In this document: positions 26,775 through 34,879 of the stretch, one piece after another
Numbering within the stretch: position 1 is the stretch's first letter
Layout of the letters: every line of letters starts with the position of its first letter
Assembly: GCA_942491465.1 (NCBI GenBank)
Contig: CALOBA010000069.1
Coordinates: 12,158 to 76,157, forward strand
Source of the DNA: CALOBA01 sp942491465
Lineage (GTDB): Bacteria > Pseudomonadota > Gammaproteobacteria > Chromatiales > Chromatiaceae
Direction: 5' to 3'
DNA: 64,000 nt
Position numbers and translations under genes: made by a program
Notes under the pieces: generated by a model
What the model saw: the letters and a program-made list of their open reading frames with translations, nothing else
Database searches by the model: none
Told to the model about the DNA's origin: nothing

Positions 26775-28277
26775 ATGCGTCTATTCAAGATCAAGGGCGG
26801 CGTCCACCCGGACGACCGCAAGGCCCTGGCCGCCGGCCGGCCCATCGAAGAACTGCCGTTGCCCGGACTGTTGCACATCCCGTTGCAGCAGCACATCGGC
26901 GCTCCGGCCAACCCGATCGTCGAGCGTCGCCAGCAGGTGCTCAAGGGCGAGCTGATCGCCCGCGCCCAAGGCGCGGTGTCGGCGCCGATCCATGCGCCCA
27001 CCTCGGGCCGCATCGCCGGGCTGGGCCTGTATCCGGCCAATCATCCCTCCGGGCTGTCGGTGCGCACCATCACGCTGCAGCCCGACGGCGAGGACCGCTG
27101 GCACCCGGATATCGCCGGTGTCGCCGACCCCTTCGCGCTGCCGTCCGCAGAGGTCGCCTCCCGGGTCGCCGCCGCCGGCATCGTCGGTATGGGCGGTGCG
27201 ACCTTCCCCTCCGCGGTCAAGCTCAACCTGGGCGGCCGCTACGAGCTGCGCACCCTGGTGATCAACGGCGCCGAGTGCGAGCCCTACCTGACCTGCGACG
27301 ACCGGCTGATGCGCGAGCACAGCAGCGAGGTCCTCGACGGCGCGCGGATCATGGCCCATGCCCTGGGCGTGCGCGAGGTCATCATCGGCATCGAGGGCAA
27401 CAAGCCCGAGGCCATCGCGGCCATGTCCGAGGCCCTGCCCGAGCTGGCCCAGGCCTTTGGCGCGGCCGACTGCAAGATCCAGATCGTGCGGCTGCCGACC
27501 CGCTATCCGATGGGCTCGGAGAAGCACCTGGTGCAGACCCTGACCGGCCAGGAGACGCCGGCGCGCGGCCTCACCGCCGACATCGGCGTGGTCGTGCACA
27601 ACCCCGCCACGGCCTTTGCCGTGCACGAGGCCCTGCGCCGGGGTCGGCCGCTGGTCTCGCGGGTGGTCACCATCAGCGGCGGCGCCATCCGCGAGCCGCG
27701 CAACCTGCGCGTGCCCATCGGCACCCGGGTCGACGTGCTGCTGGAGTACTGCGGCGGCTTCCGCGAGGAGCCGGAGCGGTTGATCGGCGGCGGCCCGATG
27801 ATGGGCCAGCCCCTGGCCGAGACCCGAGTGCCCATCCTCAAGGGCAGCAACGGCGTGCTGGCACTGAGCCGGGCCGAGACCGTGCCGCAGTCGTCGTCGC
27901 CGTGCATCCGCTGTGCGAGCTGCGTCACCGCCTGCCCCTGCGGCCTGGTGCCGCTGGATATGGCCACCCACATCCGCGGCGGCGATCTGGACGGGGCCGT
28001 CGGTCGCGGGCTGATGGACTGCATCGGCTGCGGTTCCTGCGCCTACGTCTGCCCGGCCCACCTGCCGCTGGTGCAGTTCTTCAACCACGCCAAGGGCGAG
28101 CTGGCCGCCCGTGGCCGGGCCAAGCAGAAACAGACCGAGACCCGCCGCCTGGCCGAGGCCCGTCAGGCCCGGCTGGAGGCGGCCAAGCGCGCCAAGCGCG
28201 AGGCCATGGCCCGGCGCAAGGCGGAGGCCGAGGCGAAGAAGAAGGCCGATGCCGAGAAGGCCGCTGCGGCGGCTTAG
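26775..28277 (+). CDS. rnfC: Rnf electron transport complex subunit C
   Basis: A 500-residue peripheral subunit that binds NADH/FMN and carries two [4Fe-4S] clusters. The flavin/NAD-binding domain has VGMGGATFPSAVKLNLGGRY and INGAECEPYLTCDDRLM. The cluster motifs are CIRCASCVTACPCGLVP and CIGCGSCAYVCPAHLP. The tail is an Ala/Lys/Glu-rich coiled coil (about residues 440-500), as in proteobacterial RnfC. Its TAG stop lies inside a one-arm copy of palindromic element A, so the original 3' end may have been altered by insertion. Confidence 0.95.
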   Translation: MRLFKIKGGVHPDDRKALAAGRPIEELPLPGLLHIPLQQHIGAPANPIVERRQQVLKGELIARAQGAVSAPIHAPTSGRIAGLGLYPANHPSGLSVRTITLQPDGEDRWHPDIAGVADPFALPSAEVASRVAAAGIVGMGGATFPSAVKLNLGGRYELRTLVINGAECEPYLTCDDRLMREHSSEVLDGARIMAHALGVREVIIGIEGNKPEAIAAMSEALPELAQAFGAADCKIQIVRLPTRYPMGSEKHLVQTLTGQETPARGLTADIGVVVHNPATAFAVHEALRRGRPLVSRVVTISGGAIREPRNLRVPIGTRVDVLLEYCGGFREEPERLIGGGPMMGQPLAETRVPILKGSNGVLALSRAETVPQSSSPCIRCASCVTACPCGLVPLDMATHIRGGDLDGAVGRGLMDCIGCGSCAYVCPAHLPLVQFFNHAKGELAARGRAKQKQTETRRLAEARQARLEAAKRAKREAMARRKAEAEAKKKADAEKAAAAA

Positions 28278-28295
28278 TCAAGGTTCAGAAACAAG
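28273..28295 (+). repeat. One-arm copy of palindromic element A at the rnfC-rnfD junction
   Basis: CTTAGTCAAGGTTCAGAAAC followed by AAG is identical to one end of the elements at 5445 and 39341. The second arm is missing. The rnfC stop (TAG, 28275-28277) is part of the repeat, and the repeat occupies most of the rnfC-rnfD spacer. Confidence 0.85.
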
Positions 28296-28311
28296 CAATG
28301 ATCCGACAACG

Positions 28312-29424
28312 ATGAATACGACAACCTTGGTCGCGAGTCCGCACGCCCATGCCCCGGTCAGTATCGGCCGGACCATGGGGCTGGTGCTGCTGGCGCTTCT
28401 GCCGGCGGTGCTGTTCGGGCTCTACCAATTCGGCTGGCCGGCGCTCTGGCTGTTCCTGGTCACGACGACGGCGGCGCTGCTGTTCGAGGCCGCGGCGCTG
28501 GGCATGGCCGGCAAGGCGCTCCGCGCCGGGCTGATGGACGGCTCGGCCCTGCTCACCGGCGTGCTGGTGGCGATGACGCTGCCGCCCTGGGCGCCCTGGT
28601 GGGTCGGCGTGGTCGGCGCCTTCATCGCCATCATCGTCGGCAAGCAGGTGTTCGGCGGACTCGGACAAAATCTGTTCAACCCGGCCATGGTCGCGCGGGT
28701 GACGCTGCTGATCTCGTTCCCGGTGGAGATGACCCGGTTTCTCTATCCGCGTCCCCTGTTCTCCGCCGATGCGCCCGGGCCCATGGAGGGGCTGGCCATC
28801 ACCTTTATGGAGCGGCTGCCGGACGGCCTGACCTTCGACGCCATCTCCGGCGCATCGCTGCTGAGCCGGGTGCGCACGGATCTTGCCCAGGGGCTGAACC
28901 TGTCGGAGATCCTCCCCGAGGTGCTCGATCCGATGCAGGCCCTGCTCGGCCAGATCCCGGGCAGCCTCGGCGAGACCTCGGCGCTGGCGCTGGCCGCCGG
29001 CGGGCTGTTCCTGATCGCCAAGCGGGTGATCGGCTGGCAGGTGCCGGCGGCCATCCTCGGCACCATCGCCGCGCTGGCGACACTGATGAGCTGGATCGAT
29101 CCGAATCACTATCCCGGCGCCGTCTACCACCTGCTCACCGGCAGCACCATGCTCTGCGCCTTCTTCATCGCCACCGACCCGGTGACCTCGCCGGTCTCCA
29201 TCCGCGGCCAGGTCCTGTTCGGCATCGCCTGCGGCTTCCTGATCTACGCCATCCGCACCTGGGGCGGCTACCCCGAGGGCGTCGGCTTCGCGGTGCTGTT
29301 GATGAACGCCTGTACCCCGATGATCGATCACTATCTGCGACCGCGCGTCTACGGCCGCACCCGCTCCGGCGAGCCGCTGCCGGTGCCCGCCGACGCCGCC
29401 GCGGCCAAGGAGAAGGCCCGATGA
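28312..29424 (+). CDS. rnfD: Rnf electron transport complex subunit D
   Basis: A 370-residue membrane protein with about nine helices, homologous to NqrB. It normally carries a covalently bound FMN on a Thr of an S-G-A-T motif. Here the corresponding segment is DAISGASLLSR, so the acceptor position is Ser. Conserved segments include GKQVFGGLGQNLFNPAMVAR and FFIATDPVTSPVS. The ATG at 28312 lies 35 bp after the rnfC stop. The gene ends in an ATGA overlap with rnfG. Positive-inside loops and length are normal for the family. Confidence 0.94.
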   Translation: MNTTTLVASPHAHAPVSIGRTMGLVLLALLPAVLFGLYQFGWPALWLFLVTTTAALLFEAAALGMAGKALRAGLMDGSALLTGVLVAMTLPPWAPWWVGVVGAFIAIIVGKQVFGGLGQNLFNPAMVARVTLLISFPVEMTRFLYPRPLFSADAPGPMEGLAITFMERLPDGLTFDAISGASLLSRVRTDLAQGLNLSEILPEVLDPMQALLGQIPGSLGETSALALAAGGLFLIAKRVIGWQVPAAILGTIAALATLMSWIDPNHYPGAVYHLLTGSTMLCAFFIATDPVTSPVSIRGQVLFGIACGFLIYAIRTWGGYPEGVGFAVLLMNACTPMIDHYLRPRVYGRTRSGEPLPVPADAAAAKEKAR

Positions 29425-30083
29425 GCGACGTGCTTAACCCCAGTTACCGCGAGCGCATCGGCTACCAGGCCGGTCTGCTCGGCGGCTTCTCGCTGCTGGC
29501 CGCGGCCCTGCTGGTGATGGGTGACATCGCCACCCGCGACACCATCGCCCAGCGCCAGGCCGAGGACCTGCTCGACTCCCTGGCCCAGGTCATCCCGCCG
29601 GAGCGCCACGACAACGACCTGCTCGCGGCCACGCTGGCGCTGACCGATGCCGACGGCGAGCCGATCACCGTCTACCGGGCGCTGCGGGGGGTCGACGTCA
29701 CCGCCGTCGCCTACCAGGTCACGGGCCAGGGCTACTCCGGGGCGATCGACATCCTGCTCGGCATCGACCCGGCCGGTCGCGTGCTCGGCGCCCGGGTGCT
29801 GGCCCACACCGAGACGCCGGGCCTCGGCGACAAGATCGAGGTCGCCCGCGACGACTGGATTCTCGCCTTCGACGGCCGCTCCCTCGGCGATCCGCCCCCC
29901 GAGCGCTGGGCGGTGAAGAAGGACGACGGCGACTTCGATCAGTTCAGCGGCGCCACCATCACCCCGCGGGCCGTCGTCGGCGCCATCAAGGGCGGCCTGG
30001 AGCTGTTCGCCGCCAACCGCGACGCGCTGACCACCTCCGCCGTACTCACCGAGCCGGTGGACTCCGAACGGTCCGAAGACTGA
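29421..30083 (+). CDS. rnfG: Rnf electron transport complex subunit G
   Basis: A 220-residue protein with one N-terminal transmembrane helix (AGLLGGFSLLAAALLVMGD) and a periplasmic FMN-binding domain. The covalent FMN attachment motif is DFDQFSGATITPRAVVGAI with the expected Thr. VLAHTETPGLGDKIE is also conserved. Its start overlaps the rnfD stop (ATGA), indicating translational coupling. Unlike the tight junctions before it, the next gene is 167 bp away, beyond a palindromic repeat. Confidence 0.95.
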   Translation: MSDVLNPSYRERIGYQAGLLGGFSLLAAALLVMGDIATRDTIAQRQAEDLLDSLAQVIPPERHDNDLLAATLALTDADGEPITVYRALRGVDVTAVAYQVTGQGYSGAIDILLGIDPAGRVLGARVLAHTETPGLGDKIEVARDDWILAFDGRSLGDPPPERWAVKKDDGDFDQFSGATITPRAVVGAIKGGLELFAANRDALTTSAVLTEPVDSERSED

Positions 30084-30250
30084 ACCGCAAAGACGCAAAG
30101 ACGCAGAGATTCCGCAGGGCCATCCCAGCGCCGGTTTCACGGAGCGAGACCAGTGGATTGCGGATATCTCTCTCACCTCTGCGTCTGCCTTAGCGCCTCT
30201 GCGGCTACCCCCAGCAAGCCACTGCAACGAAATCTACGCAAGAGCTACCC
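30084..30250. repeat. Palindromic repeat between rnfG and rnfE
   Basis: The left part (CCGCAAAGACGCAAAGACGC then AGAGATT) and the right part (CTCTGCGTCTGCCTTAGCGC then CTCTGCGG) form a long imperfect inverted repeat. Similar GCAGAGACGCAAAGACG-type dispersed repeats are seen in many Gram-negative genomes. It interrupts the rnf operon without stopping it. Confidence 0.6.
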
Positions 30251-30964
30251 ATGACTGACGAGACAGAGGCCAAGCCGAAGACCGACTGGGGGCGGATCAG
30301 CCGCGACGGGGTCTGGGACAACAACGTGGTGCTGGCCCAGTCGCTGGCGCTGTGCCCGCTGCTGGCGGTGACCGGCACCGCCACCAACGGCCTGGGGCTG
30401 GGGCTCGCGAGCACCTTCGTCATGGTGTTCTCGGCCCTGGCGGTATCGCTGGCGCGCGGGATCATCACCACCCAGGTGCGCATCCCGGTGTTCGTCTTGA
30501 TCATCGCCACCATCGTCACCCTGGTGGACCTTGGGATGAACGCCTGGATGCACGAGCTGCACAAGGTCCTCGGGCTGTTTATCCCGCTGATCGTCACCAA
30601 CTGCGCCATCCTCGGTCGCGCCGAGTCCTTCGCCTCGCGCCAGCCGGTGCTGCCGGCGGTGCTCGACGGCCTGATGATGGGCGTCGGCTTCACGCTGGTG
30701 TTGGTGGTCCTCGGCGCGACCCGCGAGATCATCGGCTCCGGCACCCTGTTCGCCAACGCCTCGATGCTGCTCGGCGAGGGCATGCGCTTCTTGGAGACCA
30801 CGCTGATCCCGGACTACCGCGGCTTCCTGCTGATGATCCTGCCCCCCGGCGGCTTCCTGGCCCTCGGCTTCCTGCTCGCCGGCAAGCGCGTGCTCGACCT
30901 GCGCGCCGCCGACCGGCGGGCGCGTGCCGCCCGCCGGAGTCAAGCCGCCCCCGCCCAAGGCTGA
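30251..30964 (+). CDS. rnfE: Rnf electron transport complex subunit E
   Basis: A 237-residue membrane protein with about six helices, homologous to RnfA/NqrD. Conserved segments are DNNVVLAQSLALCPLLAVTG and PLIVTNCAILGRAESFASRQ. The two Cys in these segments complete the intramembrane iron-sulfur site with RnfA. The N-terminus MTDETEAKPK is hydrophilic. The C-terminal Arg/Ala-rich tail is longer than in E. coli RsxE. It is followed 58 bp later by rnfH. Confidence 0.95.
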   Translation: MTDETEAKPKTDWGRISRDGVWDNNVVLAQSLALCPLLAVTGTATNGLGLGLASTFVMVFSALAVSLARGIITTQVRIPVFVLIIATIVTLVDLGMNAWMHELHKVLGLFIPLIVTNCAILGRAESFASRQPVLPAVLDGLMMGVGFTLVLVVLGATREIIGSGTLFANASMLLGEGMRFLETTLIPDYRGFLLMILPPGGFLALGFLLAGKRVLDLRAADRRARAARRSQAAPAQG

Positions 30965-31022
30965 CCTTTAGGGCCTCCATAGACACCGCCCACGGTACCG
31001 ATTGAAGACAGAGGATAACGAG

Positions 31023-31286
31023 ATGCACATCGGCGTCGCCTACGCAGACAAGTTCAAGCGCACCTGGCTCCAGCTCGACGTCCCCGACGGCAGCAACGTG
31101 CGCGAGGCCATCGAGCACTCCGGCCTGCTCAACCAATATCCCGACATCGATCTGGACACCCAGCGCGTCGGCATCTTCGGCAAGCTCACCAAGCTGGAGG
31201 CCAAGATCAACGACGGCGACCGGGTCGAGATCTACCGGCCCATCACCGCCGATCCGGAGACCGTGCCGCGGCGCGATGATCAATAG
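31023..31286 (+). CDS. rnfH: RnfH family protein
   Basis: An 87-residue beta-grasp (ubiquitin-like) protein of the RnfH family: MHIGVAYADKFKRTWLQLDV, then QRVGIFGKLTKLEAKINDGD and RVEIYRPITADP. RnfH is often encoded at the end of nitrogen-fixation-linked rnf operons; its mechanism is not settled. The ATG at 31023 follows GAGGATAACGAG; a TTG at 31002 is possible but less likely. It completes an rnfABCDGEH set, characteristic of the nif-associated Rnf1 type. Confidence 0.9.
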   Translation: MHIGVAYADKFKRTWLQLDVPDGSNVREAIEHSGLLNQYPDIDLDTQRVGIFGKLTKLEAKINDGDRVEIYRPITADPETVPRRDDQ

Positions 31287-31378
31287 CGGCTTCGTGGGCT
31301 GCGCCCGGTCGTTCCGGCAACCGTGCGTGCCACACAGCGGCTGGAGACCTTTGTCGATGCCGAGCGCGAGCCCCGACA

Positions 31379-32950
31379 TCACCGAACGGCAGACCCGGAT
31401 ACCGCAAGGCGCTCCACCTCAAACCCCGCCAAGCTGCGCCGTTCACGGCTGAACTCCACCCCGATCAGATAAATCGGCCGGCCCTCGGCGGCGTATTTAT
31501 CGGCATAGCCCCGGTCCTTGATCTGTTGCAGGGCGCGCCCGTCCGGGTTCAGCTCCACCACCTTGAACTCGAACAGATAGATCTGGCCGTTGAAGCGCAG
31601 CGCCATGTCCAGACGCCCGGCGTTGCTGCTCTCCTCGACGACCATGTCGAGCCCCAGGGAGGCAAAGTAGGCGTAGAAGACGCTGGCGTAATAGCCCTCG
31701 TAGCGGGCGATGGCGTTCTTGGTGAACCACTCCCCCGGGATGCCGTCGAACAGCGCCCCGATCAGCGTCTCCATGCCGGCGAAGTCGTTGGCCAGCAACA
31801 GGTCGTAGAGGCGTCCAGGGCTGGGGGTTGCGACGGTCCCGGACGGTGGTGTGAAGCGCCGCAGCAGGGCATCGTTGAGGCTGGCGTAGACTTCAAGATT
31901 CGGCCAGCCGAGCTGATACTCGATCAACGCACCGCGCCGACGCGTTGATTCGATGGTGAGATAGCCGGTCTGAAACAGCAACGCCTCGGTGGCGATATGT
32001 TCCACATCGAAGGCCGAAAGCAGGGCCTCGTTGGCGACGAGTTTTCCGAGCCGCGGGGCAAAGACCTCGCGCTCCAGCAGGAGAGCGATCAGAAAGCTCG
32101 GTGTCGCGGTCTCGAACCACCAAGGGCGGAACTCGCGCTTCTGAAACAGCAGCAGCACATCGAAGGGATTGTAGACCGCCTCGCCGGTCCAGTTGTAGCC
32201 GTTGTACCAGCGGCGGATCTCGTCGCGGTCCAGGCCGTCAAGCTCGGGGGCAAAGACCTCGTCGAGGTCTGCCTCCGTGTAGCCGCAGATAGCGGAATAT
32301 GGGGCATCCACGGTGATGTCATTGAGGTTGTTCAAACCGGAAAACAGGCTGACCTTGCTGAACTTGCTCACCCCCGTCAGCATGGCGAAGCGGATGTGGG
32401 CATCGGCGTCCTTGATGACGGAATAGAGGTTGCGCAGCCCGTCGCGGATGCCTGTTGCGATCTCGGGCCGGGTCAGGTTGTCGAGGATGGGCTTGTCGTA
32501 TTCGTCCACCAGCACCACGACGCGCCGGCCGGTGGCGGCGTGGGCCTTGCGGATCAGTTCGGCGAAGCAGCCCTCGATATCGGGCTCGCTGCAGGTCACA
32601 CCCAGGTTGGCCTGATTGATGCGCAGTTGTTCGCCGATCTTGCGTGCCAGGTTGTCGGGGTCTTGCACCACCCCACCGCCGAAGCTGATGCGGATCACCG
32701 GGTAGCGGATGTCCCAGTCCCAGCGGTCATGGGCATACAGCCCTTGAAACAGGGCCTGATTGCCCGCGAACAACTCCGCCAAGGTATCCAGCAGCAGCGA
32801 CTTGCCGAAGCGCCGCGGGCGGGACAGAAAGTAGTATTTGCCCTGTTCGATCAGGCGCAACGCGAAGGCGGTCTTGTCGACGTAGTAGCAGCCATCCTCG
32901 CGAATCTCGCGGAAGGTCTGGATGCCGATGGGGAGTTTCAGGCGAGTCAT
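31379..32950 (-). CDS. AAA-ATPase-like protein with PD-(D/E)XK nuclease domain
   Basis: A 523-residue protein of the AAA-ATPase_like/DUF1703 group. The N-terminal ATPase domain has YVDKTAFALRLIEQGKYYFL, a Walker A-like SRPRRFGKSLLLDTLAELF and Walker B VVVLVDEYDKPIL. The C-terminal PDDEXK_9 domain has RLDMALRFNGQIYLFEFKVV (D...E-x-K). These genes are often multicopy and of unknown role, possibly in mobile elements or defence. Its ATG overlaps the stop of the upstream bAvd-like ORF (ATGA), so it is read in the same transcript as the HRDC and bAvd-like genes. A related architecture is encoded at 35939-37573. Confidence 0.85.
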   Translation of the reverse strand: MTRLKLPIGIQTFREIREDGCYYVDKTAFALRLIEQGKYYFLSRPRRFGKSLLLDTLAELFAGNQALFQGLYAHDRWDWDIRYPVIRISFGGGVVQDPDNLARKIGEQLRINQANLGVTCSEPDIEGCFAELIRKAHAATGRRVVVLVDEYDKPILDNLTRPEIATGIRDGLRNLYSVIKDADAHIRFAMLTGVSKFSKVSLFSGLNNLNDITVDAPYSAICGYTEADLDEVFAPELDGLDRDEIRRWYNGYNWTGEAVYNPFDVLLLFQKREFRPWWFETATPSFLIALLLEREVFAPRLGKLVANEALLSAFDVEHIATEALLFQTGYLTIESTRRRGALIEYQLGWPNLEVYASLNDALLRRFTPPSGTVATPSPGRLYDLLLANDFAGMETLIGALFDGIPGEWFTKNAIARYEGYYASVFYAYFASLGLDMVVEESSNAGRLDMALRFNGQIYLFEFKVVELNPDGRALQQIKDRGYADKYAAEGRPIYLIGVEFSRERRSLAGFEVERLAVSGSAVR

Positions 32951-33405
32951 CTGCGTGGTGCGATCTGACGGGCGGGTTGGTGAGCGATGATCCGAGCCAC
33001 GAATACTAGCCGCGTTGCGCGGGGGACAACAGCCCGCGGGATCGATGCCGCGGTCACCGCGCCGAGCATGCTTGCCGGTGGATCGGCCCGGCCCGGCCGA
33101 GCATGCGCGCCGGCTTGACAGTCGCCCCACCTCCGGAGCGCATCGACCTTGCCATCCCGCCGGCGATGCGGTTGGACGACGATCTGCTCCGAGATCATGC
33201 AGCTGGAACCCAGCCGCTCCAGTTTGTCGCGGGTGTAGCGCGCCTCCACCAGGTCCTCGATAACATCCAGGGCCAGGTTGTCGATGCGGTTGGCGAGCGT
33301 GAAGCGGGCGCGCTTGGGGAACTTCTCCGTGGTCGGCAGCAGCCATTCGAGGAACTGCATCCAGGCGCTGAAGATGGGCAGCTCCTCGCGCTTCGGCCGG
33401 GTCAT
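32947..33405 (-). pseudogene. bAvd-like four-helix protein of a retroelement, C-terminus degraded
   Basis: The first 70 or so residues match the bAvd/four-helix-bundle accessory protein of diversity-generating retroelements: SAWMQFLEWLLPTTEKFPKR, then ARFTLANRIDNLALDVIEDL and VEARYTRDKLERL. bAvd forms a pentameric basic barrel that binds the reverse transcriptase and its RNA. Beyond LERL (about 33195) the similarity is lost, and the rest reads as Arg/Pro/Ala-rich noise to 32947, as expected after frameshifts. The start overlaps the HRDC gene stop (ATGA), and its stop overlaps the AAA gene start. Alternatively it is a stand-alone 23S-intervening-type four-helix protein. Confidence 0.6.
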
Positions 33406-33956
33406 TGTCGTTCCTGCCCCTCGGCAGACCCATCGCTGTCCTGAGCTGGAGCTTCTTCAGGCGACTTCGCCTCCTTTTCCCCAGGACCATCGACCTGGTT
33501 GAGCATGGCCAGCAGCTCCTTGCCGTACTTCTTCAGCTTCGCGTCGCCGAATCCATGGATCTCGGCGAGCGCCGCCAGCGTTTGCGGACGACGTTTCACG
33601 ATCTCCGCGAGCTGACGGTTGTTGCAGATGACATAGCTCGGAACACCCTCTGCCCGCGTCCGGTCACCGCGCCACTCGCGCATACGCTCGAACAGCGGCC
33701 AATCCTTCGGATCGAGCAGATCGCGCCAGGACTCGTCGCGGCGCCGGCGCGAGCCGCCTTCGGCGTCGCCCGATGCCGCCGCCGGGCGTACCCCACGACA
33801 ACGCACGATCACCGCGAGGTAGGCACGGCCTTCCTGCATCAGCAGCTCGTGATCGATGCTCAGAACATCCTTGTCCGACAGGTAATCACGCACCGGTGTG
33901 TCGTCGAACCGCTCGGTGCCCGGGTCGAACGGGAGGGTGAAGACGCGGAAGAGCAT
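33402..33956 (-). CDS. HRDC-domain protein (retroelement accessory type)
   Basis: A 184-residue protein. The N-terminal part (about 1-60) begins MLFRVFTLPFDPGTERFDDT and is typical of proteins encoded beside reverse transcriptases or in DGR cassettes. The HRDC helical domain is at about 85-150 (DWPLFERMREWRGDRTRAEG, VPSYVICNNRQLAEIVKRRP, GFGDAKLKKYGKELLAML). HRDC domains bind nucleic acid and occur in RecQ/RNase D. HRDC proteins are a recurrent accessory gene of DGRs. It lies 70 bp downstream of the lectin-like target gene and overlaps the bAvd-like ORF. Confidence 0.8.
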   Translation of the reverse strand: MLFRVFTLPFDPGTERFDDTPVRDYLSDKDVLSIDHELLMQEGRAYLAVIVRCRGVRPAAASGDAEGGSRRRRDESWRDLLDPKDWPLFERMREWRGDRTRAEGVPSYVICNNRQLAEIVKRRPQTLAALAEIHGFGDAKLKKYGKELLAMLNQVDGPGEKEAKSPEEAPAQDSDGSAEGQERQ

Positions 33957-34026
33957 TGATGTGATAGTGACTCAGTCCAGGCGCCGAGCTACCGCCGGCA
34001 AAGGGTAAAAGGGTAAGAGGGCCGAG

Positions 34027-34776
34027 CTATACGGTCCTCGAAAGACGGAAACCGAGGTCGTCGTTCCGGTACGACGGGTGCGTCCCCGTTGCGGCACGCC
34101 GAACGGCAGAAGTCGGCGTCGACGTACCAGGAGCCGCCGCGGAAGACCCGGAACGAGCCCGTGCTGGGTCCAGTAGGGGCGACCACTGCTGCAGCCGCTT
34201 TGCCCCCACTGTCGCCCCTACTCGCTGCAGCATCTGCTGCGGCAGTACCAATAGGCACTGCGCGCTTGCTGTAGGCATCTTCGGCATACCAATCCGCACA
34301 CCACTCCCAGACGTTGCCGTGCATATCCAGCAGGCCCCAGGGGTTCGGCCGTTTTTGGCCGACTGGGTGCAGCTTGCTGTCAGCATTCTTGGCGTACCAG
34401 CCGTAGTCGCCGAGCGCCTTTTCGTCGTCCCCAAAGCTCCAGCGGGTCTCGGTGCCGGCCCGGCAGGCATATTCCCATTCTGCCTCGGTGGGCAGACGAT
34501 AGGGGCGATCGGTGCGCTCGGCGAGCCAGGCGCAGTAGGCGACGGCATCCTCCCAGGAGACGCCTACCACGGGCAGGTCGAGGGCATCGCGGGCGACGCC
34601 GCGCTTGGTGTAGTAGTCGTCGCTGCCCTTGTCGAGATGGTACTGGCTGCCTTCTTCCAGCCACTCGGGCCAGTGGCTGTCGGTGTCCTCGCAGAACTGC
34701 CGGTACTCGCCCCAGGTGACAGGGGTGCGGCCCATGGCGAAGGCATCGCAAGGTCTGGCGGGGTCGGACCATTTTA
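34027..34776 (-). pseudogene. FGE-sulfatase/C-type-lectin variable protein (DGR target), frameshifted
   Basis: The protein has the formylglycine-generating-enzyme fold used by many DGR variable proteins: MGRTPVTWGEYRQFCEDTD, LPVVGVSWEDAVAYCAWLAE, YRLPTEAEWEYACRAGTETR, LLDMHGNVWEWCADWY and the terminal FRVFRGGSWYVDADFCRSAC. The final segment NDDLGFRLSRTV is in another frame: one extra C in a CCC run near 34079 breaks the ORF just before it. RGGSW...GFRL is where the variable region of such proteins lies. The N-terminus upstream of residue MGRTP is missing or altered. The gene is followed by HRDC and bAvd-like genes. No template repeat or reverse transcriptase was found nearby. Confidence 0.75.
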
Positions 34777-34879
34777 ACCAATTATTTTTGAGGGAGTAAT
34801 GCTTCAGCAGAGGCCCATTCCAGCCCTTAGAGCGGCAATTTTGGCCCCAAAATCGCTGTCTTGATCGCGGGGCCGGCCC

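Noticed and set aside
26781..28088. 435-codon minus-strand ORF over rnfC and other long shadow ORFs in the rnf operon
   Set aside because: Composition (Gln/His/Ala-rich) is typical of antisense reading of GC-rich genes, and RnfC motifs are complete on the plus strand.
32951..33190. Possible template repeat or reverse transcriptase remnant after the bAvd-like gene
   Set aside because: I compared it by eye with the RGGSW...GFRL end of the target and looked for reverse-transcriptase motifs; neither was found.
31379..33490. A single 703-codon ORF merging the bAvd-like region and the AAA-ATPase
   Set aside because: The AAA gene has its own ATG at 32950 with the family N-terminus; the upstream 180 codons are out of frame with the bAvd-like protein and look like noise.
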